From: Physcia stellaris
Lineage: Eukaryota; Ascomycota; Lecanoromycetes; Caliciales; Physciaceae
NCBI GenBank assembly: GCA_018902385.1
Contig: JABSSW010000020.1
Coordinates: 305,546 to 369,545 of the forward strand
Length of the DNA: 64,000 bases
Direction of reading: 5' to 3'
The notes under the pieces are model-generated. The model searched no databases. It saw nothing but the letters and a program-made list of their open reading frames with translations, and had not been told where the DNA came from. This document shows, piece by piece, positions 55,710 to 64,000 of the stretch (position 1 is its first letter; every line of letters starts with the position of its first letter). Position numbers and translations under genes: made by a program.

Positions 55710-57927
55710 ATGTCCAATTTGTTCTACAGCAGATACATCCCTCCGTCAAAGGTTTCTACTAACGATGTTATTGCCAGCTCAGACCCAGAACGTCCTCGCA
55801 AGCGCCCCAAAATTGCAAAGCCTGCAGTACCAGTGGAGCCAGAGGGCCAGGACGCCCGACACAAGAAGCTTCGTTCCAAGTATGAGAAGTCCAAAGAGTC
55901 TGCTCAATCAGAGCAGCAAAGCAAAAATCAAGATGTAAACCGAGACGATGCTGTGAAGAAGACAAGTATTGAGGGAAAAGAAGACACAGAGCAGCATGGC
56001 CTTGTTCCCATCCCACAACCAGCTCCCGTGCCCGAACCACCGAAACCCTCAATTTCCTCCGCTTTACCAGATTGGATTCGCAATCCTGTCGTTGCGCACT
56101 CAACAGCCACTTCCACCTTCGCTGATCTCCCTCTCCCTCCCGACACCGTTGAGTTATTGAAAAACAAAGGTTTTCGTGATGCTCTGCCTATTCAAAACTT
56201 CCTGCTTCAATGTCTTCTTCCTAAGTATGTACGGCAACATGGTGACCTATGTGTATCCGCTCCTACTGGATCGGGGAAAACTCTCGCATATGCGCTGCCC
56301 ATGGTTGAGAACTTGAAGGGGATGCCTGCAAGGAGAATGAGGGGGCTGGTCGTCGTCCCTACCCAAGAGCTTGTCGCGCAGTCCAAGGAAGTACTGGGGC
56401 TTTGCGCACGGGGAAGTGGGCTTAAAATCGGGACTGCAACTGGTAAAAGAGCGCTGAAAGAAGAGCGAGACCTTTTAGTTGAGAAAGGTCAGCGGTATGA
56501 CATCCAGGCCTATATAGAAGAGAAGGACAAGACTGTGGACCCGATGGAAGAGCTGATGGACTGGGACTTTGATGCTTTGAAAGAGTCGGTTGTGGATGAA
56601 ATTCCACTTTTACCTGGGTGGGTCCTGGATTACAGGTCGAAGGTCGATATCCTCATCTGCACCCCTGGGCGTTTGGTCGAGCATATCAAATCTACAAAAG
56701 GCTTCAACCTTCATTCCGTACAATGGATGGTCATCGATGAAGCGGATCGTCTACTGGACGACAGCTTCCAGCAATGGGTGAATTTAGTGATACCGCAGCT
56801 CGAGTATCAACCTCCACTAGACGAGCTCGAGCAAACGCTTCATCGTACATTCCGCATCCTACGCAAGCGAGAAGTTAGGAAGATATTACTTAGTGCAACC
56901 ATGACTCGAGATGTCAGTAAGTTGATGGCGTTACGACTTTCCAAACCAAAGCTCGTAGTACTGGACACCGGCAAGCATGAAGAACAGCCAACTGCGCCAG
57001 TAGCAGTGGCAGACGGACACATCTACACTCTCCCGCCCCTCCTAACGGAGATTGCTGTTAACATCGACGACACAATGGACAAGCCTCTCTACCTCCTTGA
57101 GATCCTGGAGCACGGTGTGCAACTCCCAGGTCCATCTCATAATAAACCAAGAGGGAAATCCCCCCTAACTCCCAGCAACGACAACGAGCACGACTTGTCC
57201 GACTCATCATCCGCTTCAGACTCCAACTTCACAAGTTCCTCCACCACCTCCTCCTCCTGCTCAAGCAGCACAGCCTCAAACACCTCTCCTGCCCCCCCCT
57301 CAACCTCCCCCCCATCAAGCCACGGCACCCTAATATTCACCTCCTCAACAACAACCACAACGCGCCTAACCCACCTCCTCACCACCCTCCGCCCCCACCT
57401 CGCGCCGCACATCCACGCCTTCACGAAATACACCTCCGCCCGCGCGCGCCGAAAAGCCCTCTCCGCTTTCTCTTCTCCTCCTACCCCCAAAATGCAACCC
57501 CAAACCAATCTTCCACCCTCCCCATAATCCTAACAACAGACCTCCTCGCCCACGGCATCGATATCCCCTCCCTGCACCAGGTGATCAATTACTCCGTGCC
57601 CTCGTCCCTGGAACAGTATATCCACCGCGTGGGCCGTACCGCGAGGGCGGGTAGAGCGGGGACGGCGATTACGTTGCTGGAGAGTCAGCAGGCGAGGTGG
57701 TTCTGGAATGAGATTGCGAGGGGGAGGGGGTTGGGAGGGGGATGGAGGGTGGGAATGGGCAGAAAGGGGAAGGGGTTGGGAGGGTTGGAGTGGAGAAAAA
57801 TCCCGAGACAACCAAGAAAGTCCTCAGAGGCAAAGTGGACATGAGTCCCTGGCAGGGAGAGCAGAGAGAGAAATACGCGACCGCGCTCGCGGAGCTGGGC
57901 GAGGCGGCGCAGGGGAGGGAACGGTAA
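55710..57927 (+). CDS. DBP6: ATP-dependent RNA helicase Dbp6 type, frameshifted
   Basis: DEAD-box helicase of the Dbp6/DDX51 family, needed for 60S ribosomal subunit assembly in the nucleolus. ATG 55710 (MSNLFYSRYIPPSK) is chosen because family members start this way. Motifs in order: ALPIQNFLLQCLLP (Q region), APTGSGKT (I), VVPTQEL (Ia), TPGRLVEH (Ib), VIDEADRLLD (II), LLSATMTRD (III), then after a Ser/Pro-rich insertion TTDLLAHGID (V) and IHRVGRTARAGRAG (VI). The frame breaks at the C5 run 57484-57488: one extra C gives TPQNATPNQSSTLPIILTTD. A second break between about 57720 and 57800 (G-rich and A5 runs) is needed to reach the tail EKNPETTKKVLRGKVDMSPW and the stop at 57927. Without correction the first frame stops at 57525-57527, losing motifs V and VI. 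Confidence 0.85.
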
Positions 57928-58948
57928 CGAGAACATTTTCGTGCCCTCCTCGCGCTCCTATCATATCCTATCGTAAAGTCTCGAGTAGAATGGAAGTATT
58001 CATTCATACGTTTTCGGACTTTAGTTGACATCCCGGATTTTCGAGAAGAGGGATATAAATCATACCTATTGGCTTTTCTACCAAACAATCTCTATGGGTT
58101 TTTGATATCATCGAAGATAATAAATATAGGCAGGTATATAGATGAACCTAGTAGATAAAAAACTTCAAAGCGAGAGCTGCCCTCCCTTCCTTCCTCCTTT
58201 CCATTTCCGGATTTTTTCCGGCTCTTGCTCTACTCCTATACGATGCTGCATTTCCCCATCTTCATTCTCTATTCCCAGATATAAAAGACCTCTTTTCTTC
58301 CGTATTTGATCTGCACTATTTTTTTCTCTCTTTTTTTCTTTGCATAAAAAGTCTGCTTCGAGTTCCCATCTACATACCGTCACCCTCTTCTCTTGTGCTG
58401 TCGGCATTCCACTCCTCCATCTTCCTCTCTCTGTTCACTCTCCAAAATCTCCACAATCTCCTCTCCAAACCAAAATGAAAAGAGAAAAAAAAAAGGGGGT
58501 GGAGAGGGGAGGAATCAGAAGATTCCGAAAAAAAAAAAACGGAGTGAGAGGAGGAAATCCATCTCACCACAAAAGAAAAAAGAAACCCCGAAAGCAGCAA
58601 GACTTGCAAGTAAGGTAGGCGGGTTTTTGCTATCCCCTAAAAGAATAATGATTTCTATCTCCCCAATGTGCCCCCATCCCCAAATGGTCAGGGAGACACC
58701 CTTCCCCATCTTTTTGTCGTGAACAGACATTAAGTAGGCAGAAAAATGGAAAACTCTGTACATAGCATTCGCTGATTTTCGTAGAACATCCCCCCATCGT
58801 CACATCAACTCTCCAATGCTTGGGCTCCTCCTCCATCACCATCGATTTTTCATCTCTCCCAAACCCGACCACGCTATTCAAATTCGTTGAGTGACGCTGC
58901 TCTCCCTTCAGCAAATCCCCACCTCCCATCAACGCCCAAATCGCAGCA
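57928..58948. other. Convergent 3' intergenic region with simple sequence
   Basis: Contains T/C-rich tracts (58317-58340), A-runs (58485-58495, 58529-58540) and short low-complexity ORFs on both strands. It presumably holds the 3' UTRs of the helicase and kinase genes. Confidence 0.5.
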
Positions 58949-61321
58949 TCACGACCACCCATTCGCCTCCATCTCCGCCGCTCTCTCGGCCTCCAATCGT
59001 GCCGCGACCCTCTCCCTCCGTATCCGTGCGGCCTCGGTCCCGTCATCGGTCAGTGACTCGGTGAACCATTTGTGCTTCAGGGCTGCTTTGGCGGTGATGC
59101 GGGATTTGGGGTCGTAGACGAAGATCTTGCGGAGGAGGTCGAGGAATTGCTTGTTGAATTCGGTGTTGGGGGGGATTATAGTCTGTTATGAGAGGGGGGT
59201 GTTAGTGGTGCGTGCTTTGGAGAGGTTGGGGAAAGGGGAAAGGGAAGAGCCAGGGTCAAAATTGGGGGAGAAGGTGAGTGTGGTTGACATCGAAACGTAC
59301 TGGGAGGGTCTTCATTGCTTTGACGTATTTTCTGGATGCTTTGGAGGTCTCGGCGTTGGGGTAGTCAAGCTTGGACCCCCGTGTGAAGTATCTATCACTG
59401 TTAGCTCCAGCCGCACGAGGGGAACAGGTGGAAGCTTACTTCGCAGCCGAGTTGTTGCTGTTCCCTCGAGAGCCACTGACAACTTGCTTCACCAGCTTCA
59501 CATCAAGCTTCCCACCACAGACACTCTCCATCATAGCCAGATGCTCGAGGTTGTCGTGGGTCTGAAATAAAGCATCTCCGGTGAAGAATTCCACCAAGAT
59601 GCAGCCAATACTCCAAATATCACAGGGAAAGCTCCAGCCAAGATTGAGAATTATTTCCGGCGCTCGGTAATGCCGTGTTGAGACAACGGATGAGTGGTAT
59701 TCATCATCGAACGTGGCTGACCCAAAATCGATAAGTCGTATTTCAGTATCCAAAAGTACACGCCGTTGCCGCGCTATACGTGATGAAGTCTGTGATGACG
59801 AAGGGATTTGGCGGTTGTAGGTGAAAGTCTGATAGCTGTTTTGCACTAAAAGAATGTTTTCCGGCTTGAGGTCGGTGTGTATCAGATTTAGATCATGCAG
59901 AACTGTGGAAATATTAACAGATATCGAAGATAGTTGACGGAATGCAGTCTTACAAGCGACACTAGTTAACAGCTGCCGTGCGAAGCTTTGTATCTGACTG
60001 CTGGGAAAGGGTACAAATTGATTACCCTTGAGAAAATCAAAGACACTCTGGCCAAGTAGATCGGTAACAATGCAGATATGGTTTCGAAAGTCGAAACAGT
60101 CCCGTAGATGTATACATTTGTTGCGGTTTTCTCGGTCGTTTTGTGACAGGGTAGACAAGACTCGTAACTCGATTCGCGATGCATCTCGATACTTTTGCAC
60201 AGATCGAATTATTTTTATAGCACATCTCGTACTATGCCGTGTGTCGTAAGCTTCGACGACTTTGCCGAATGTGCCTTGGCCCAGTAATCGGTTTACTTGG
60301 TCTAAATGTCATTAGCAGGTAGTCACAGGTATTCATGTGCAAGCTCGAGGCCTACATCTATCACCAAGATGCGCATCAGGTACTACGATGTAATGTCCAT
60401 CGTCGTCGTCAATTTTGTCGCCCAAGGTTCGAGTCTTTGGTCAAGATTAGCTGGTTCCAGCGAACAAGTGAGGAAATAACAAACATCTTTAACAGCCGGG
60501 ACATGCAACTCTTTGGCTTTGATGGGTGGTTTGGGTGGCGGAACGTATGCAGCGTAGGCTTCACCGATAATCTCAATGTCCTTGCGCTTTTTCTCATCAG
60601 CAACCTGCTGGCGAGTTACCCGCTTCCTCTTTTGCCCTACAGTCCCTTCCTCCAAGTATGCACCGACACTTCCTTGACTGGTGTGCGAGCCTAATGAAGT
60701 CGGCGCTGTGGTCTGCAGCGAGGTTGTTCGGTCGGTTGAGACGGTGTTGTGCCCACTGGATCCACCATGACTACTACTGTGGTGTGAATAGACAGGTTGC
60801 TGGAATTGTTCTGGCTGGTATCCTCCTCCTTGGCCTGTTCTTCGCTTTTTAGCAGCATGCTCGAATGTATCCGTTCTTTGCGCAGCCCTCTGAGGTTCGT
60901 ATGGCCTCTCATTCTCGACCCTCTTGGGAGGCATATTTTTCGGCGGTGGGGGTGAATCGTCGTCTATCACGATGATTTCTTTAGGAACTCCATTTTTATA
61001 AAATTCATTCCAATCAGGTTCCCGTTCTCGTTCCCTCTTGATACCCTGTGGTAAGGCTGGACTTGGCTGTGATACGGGCAGTGATTGTGGTGGGGGTGGT
61101 TGTCTGGACACTGTTGATGTGCGTGATATTGAAGCCGAGTTGTTATTCGGGTAGGCGTTGTAGGATTGTGGTAGGCGTGATGTACCGTTGCTATATCCAT
61201 CCCTTGCACTCATCATATCTGCGTAGTGTGGACTGGCTTGGTATGGGTTGTGATTCGAATATCCATATCGAGACGAGTGAGGTGGAGGAAGAGTCGCAGT
61301 GATTGTCGAAGGGGTTGACAT
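58949..61321 (-). CDS. LKH1: LAMMER (CLK-type) dual-specificity kinase
   Basis: Kinase of the LAMMER/CLK group, which phosphorylates SR-type splicing factors and affects growth and development. Exons 61321..60485, 60434..60365, 60301..59954, 59902..59440, 59391..59301 and 59182..58949; 681 codons, all introns in phase (48-118 bp). The N-terminal 290 residues are disordered, Ser/Pro/Gln-rich, with nuclear-type basic clusters (AKKRRTG, GQKRKRVTRQQ). The kinase domain follows: GQGTFGKVVEAYD (Gly loop), CAIKIIRSVQKYRDASRIE, NLIHTDLKPENILL (catalytic loop with Thr as in this group), RLIDFGSATFDDEYHSSVVS and TRHYRAPEIILNLGWSFPCD. The LAMMER motif is EHLAMMES here rather than EHLAMMER. It ends ITAKAALKHKWF and a charged helix (RRERVAARLEAERAAEMEA). 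Symbol from fission yeast. Confidence 0.9.
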
Positions 61322-62430
61322 ATCTCGCCTTGTCAAGATCCGGGACTCGTAAAGCTGCAGCCAGAGATCGGCGTCCGCTTACTCGGGCAATGGGTGCCAA
61401 CACAATGCCCCTCGACTAACACTCGTTTCGACTGAAGTGAAGTCCAGAGGTGAATTCTCCAGAATTATGTTGCCTCACCAAGGTCGGAGTGAATGGCGAG
61501 ATTGGAGTCTGGGTCAGTGTTTCGGTCGCGTCAGGCAAAGGCGGAGTAATGGTAGTGGAGCCGATTGATTGCGCTCAAAGCGGGCGGGAATGGACCACAT
61601 TCGGACTTGATACAGGGCTATGAGATGTCCATGGTGTTCGGACGACCGACCATGTGAGTGACAGGCGGCGGGTGAAGCAAGAGATTATGGGATGGGACAT
61701 GAAGAGTAGTAGACAGTTACGACTCTTCCTGAAGGTGCCAAAAGAGAATCACCCGCTAATTCGCTTCGGGTTTGGACCGGGCAAAATGACGATGAGTCTT
61801 GGCATTGGGGACCCTGAGTCGGGCATCTGCTGGATAACAATGATATTGATTCATTAATCCTCCTCCTACTAGAGTACGCATATCAAGTGTCCTACGATTG
61901 CGAGAGGAGAACCTTGAAGCCTTTATATTGTTCAAGTTAGTTTCATGAGATATATACTTTGGACGGTAATCGATATGCACAATGGAAGTACCCACACGTG
62001 CCAAAAGCTTCTCTCACACAATCGCTCCACGGCTCAACCATTTGGTGACTTGGGAATCATAAGCCACAAGGTATATGAGACAATCAGGCAGTCAAGACTT
62101 CTCAAAATGATCTGAAGCAGTCGCCAGGCAGCCGATTCTCGGTGTGTTTGGAAGTGAAAACGTTGCTGGGTGCGTTAATGCTGTCGGGCTACCCAATCCA
62201 AGACATCATCATGCGACCTCCACATTCTATCTATCAACTGGACCCGCTTGTTCCACAATGATTGCCCCATGTCCATGCTGGATATAAAGAGATGCTCCCA
62301 TACTTTCCCAGTACGCCTTGTAGTGTTCAGCTTTTGATGACCAATCCGTATTCGCCGTCGCACGAAATGCTCAGCCCCCCAATCCTCCGACAGCCTACTC
62401 CTATTTGTTTCCAGAAGCAAACACTCCTAC
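61322..62430. other. Intergenic, no gene recognised
   Basis: Promoter and 5' UTR of the LAMMER kinase and 3' end of the YSH1 gene. Short ORFs only. Confidence 0.5.
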
Positions 62431-64000
62431 TCAATTCCTGCGTTGACTCCATAACGGGGCCACCGTTTCCACGGCTCGTTCGACCACTGCCTTGACCCTA
62501 TCCCTGAGAACGCCGTAGGCACACTCCACTTCCAGTGTCTCCAGCCAGACTTTGGCGACGTGTTTGTCAACTTTGATCTCTACCCCGGGCACTGGTATCC
62601 CGATGCTGTGTAATCGCTCGATTTCTTCGGCTTCCAGATCTTCCAAATCTTCGTCCATAGCCTCGGCCTTAATCCCCTCCTCGTCCACTGCTGGCTTGGG
62701 AACAATTTTGGGATGAGTAATCGGTGTGACTTGGGAACCAAATTGCGCTTCGAGGAACATCAACAGCCGGTCCAACCTCTCTTGGGACGAGACGTTGGCG
62801 TGAGGATTACGTTTGCCATGGTGGTGATGATGTTGATGTTTGGATGATTCTGGCTTTATCAGTGATGATTATTATGACGAACCGACGATTGTGAGAGCTT
62901 ACGTTTGACAGCTGCTGGACTCCGTTCCACGGTAAAGAGCACTGCAAGCACTGCGTCCGCTATGCCGTCGTTCAGCACATTGCCTTCCCACTCCACCTCC
63001 ACTTCGCCACTGTTCTGGTATCGGACAATGACACAGCCCATCACACGGTAAGCTACGGGATGGGGCGAATGCTCAAGCTCTTCATCGGCGTCTTCGTCTT
63101 TCGTACCGTTGCTTTGGGACGTTCCATTGGCCAGGGAATTCTTCTTCAGCCCCAGCTCTTCGACGGCACCAAAGGTTCCTTCCAGAGCCCATCGTATCAA
63201 GTCGATACCAGCAGCACTCAGGCTAATCTTTTGCTTGCACATGATGGTTGTCGTGGTAAGACCGGCATACTCTCTCAGATCCTCGGGTGCCATGAGCGAC
63301 ATCTTGAAATCATTCTGAACCAGGACACCTTGCATCAGCTGCGAGTCATCTGGATTGAGAGTTGATGGTGGGGCTGTCTCTGCAAGCTTTCCGACAACCT
63401 TGGCCGTTTTCTCTGTCTTGAAGGGTATGCGGATTTCTTTGGCATTTTCTGGGCTAAAAACCTTGGTCTTGACTACCTTATCGGCATTGAGTGAAAGTAG
63501 CTTTGACTTGAGGCGTGTCATGTTATGCTTCGAGCCGTGAACAAGGATCTACGGAGATATTAGCTTCTGCCTCCAACCAAGAGAGTCATTAATTGGATAT
63601 ACCACAACGGGGGCATTGATCTCCTCGATAAATTCTCGGTTTTCTTGCCCGTCGACATGTGCAGCGAAGCTATACTCTTGGACGCTACATCGTCGGGGTA
63701 TCATAGCTTTCTCAGGCTCACCATTTGGCCCTAGCCCTTTTCGACTCATGACCGCCTGGTTCCTGTTACCCATTACGACCGGTATGCTATCTGGCTCATC
63801 CATGATCGTTTTGGCCATGGTCCCTTCAACGCTGTAACCGGTGATGACGACCCCATTCCTCTCATTCGGCGCCCAACGCTCAAGCAATTCTCGGCTCACT
63901 CCGTTTTGCATCATGCCAGGACTCGCCAACATCACGCATTCACCGACATCATCAAATCTTTCGAGATTTTTCAAGCTTCTGACAAATCGGAAGTCCCATG
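62431..64000 (-). CDS. YSH1: mRNA 3'-end processing endonuclease Ysh1/CPSF73, partial
   Basis: Endonuclease that cuts pre-mRNA at the poly(A) site within the cleavage and polyadenylation factor. The 5' part lies beyond the right edge. Visible exons: ..63603, 63548..62903 and 62849..62431, with GT-AG introns of 54 and 53 bp. The first visible exon holds the end of the metallo-beta-lactamase/beta-CASP region (VMLASPGMMQNGVSRELLER, VVITGYSVEGTMAKTI, RCSVQEYSFAAHVDGQENRE), then VILVHGSKHNMTRLKSKLLS. The rest is the CPSF73 C-terminal domain that contacts other subunits (VLVQNDFKMSLMAPEDLREY, VAYRVMGCVIVRYQNSGEVE). A His-rich linker (KHQHHHHHGKRNP) starts the last exon. The final 60 residues (VDKHVAKVWLETLEVECAYG) are family-like. 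Confidence 0.95.

Overview
The window is filamentous-ascomycete (Pezizomycotina) nuclear DNA. The evidence is the many spliceosomal introns of about 45-150 bp, monocistronic genes on both strands, a Pex22-like peroxin, acuF-type C2H2/ankyrin and DUF7580 proteins found only in filamentous fungi, a fused cnxA-cnxC type gene and a FET3/FTR1 pair. The class cannot be fixed from sequence alone; the gene set would suit a leotiomycete, but that is a guess. Most genes are housekeeping. No complete mobile element, CRISPR array or rRNA gene was seen. tRNA genes were not searched systematically.

Layout. 0-3.3 kb: Pex22-like peroxin (-) and eIF2B gamma (+). 3.6-10.4 kb: a divergent pair made of an acuF-type C2H2/ankyrin/ubiquitin-like protein (-) and a DUF7580 protein (+). 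11.3-14.6 kb: a small secreted protein and an unknown UBA-like protein. 15.4-22.3 kb: tRNA-dihydrouridine synthase and the long form of tRNase Z, both (-) and both in tRNA maturation. 23.4-26.8 kb: a secreted triple chitin-binding protein and a glycine-repeat secretory protein. 28.0-32.6 kb: the reductive iron-uptake pair FET3 (-) / FTR1 (+), divergent around a promoter with four exact ATCTGATAA (SREP/SreA-type GATA) sites. 33.2-34.7 kb: a BTB-like protein. 34.7-47 kb: gene-poor, with a von Willebrand A protein and a few orphan ORFs. 47-55.5 kb: MOCS1-type molybdenum cofactor gene, a bZIP factor, a small secreted protein and GPI3. 55.7-64 kb: DBP6-type DEAD-box helicase, LAMMER kinase and the 3' part of YSH1/CPSF73, which runs off the right edge.

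Splice junctions were placed by reading frames across GT-AG boundaries. For almost every gene given as a join, exon lengths sum to whole codons. The exceptions are themselves informative. Four genes (Pex22-like, UBA-like, vWA, DBP6) have recognisable or similar coding on both sides of a one-base frame break located at a G or C run, and a BTB-like gene has a comparable break. This pattern favours homopolymer-length errors in the assembly over real pseudogenes, but reads are needed to decide.

The most interesting biology is the FET3/FTR1 regulatory region, the MOCS1 gene in which a splice donor overlaps the codons for the C-terminal Gly-Gly-stop of the MoaA part, the long extra C-terminus and GC-AG intron of tRNase Z, and the acuF-type/DUF7580 divergent pair.
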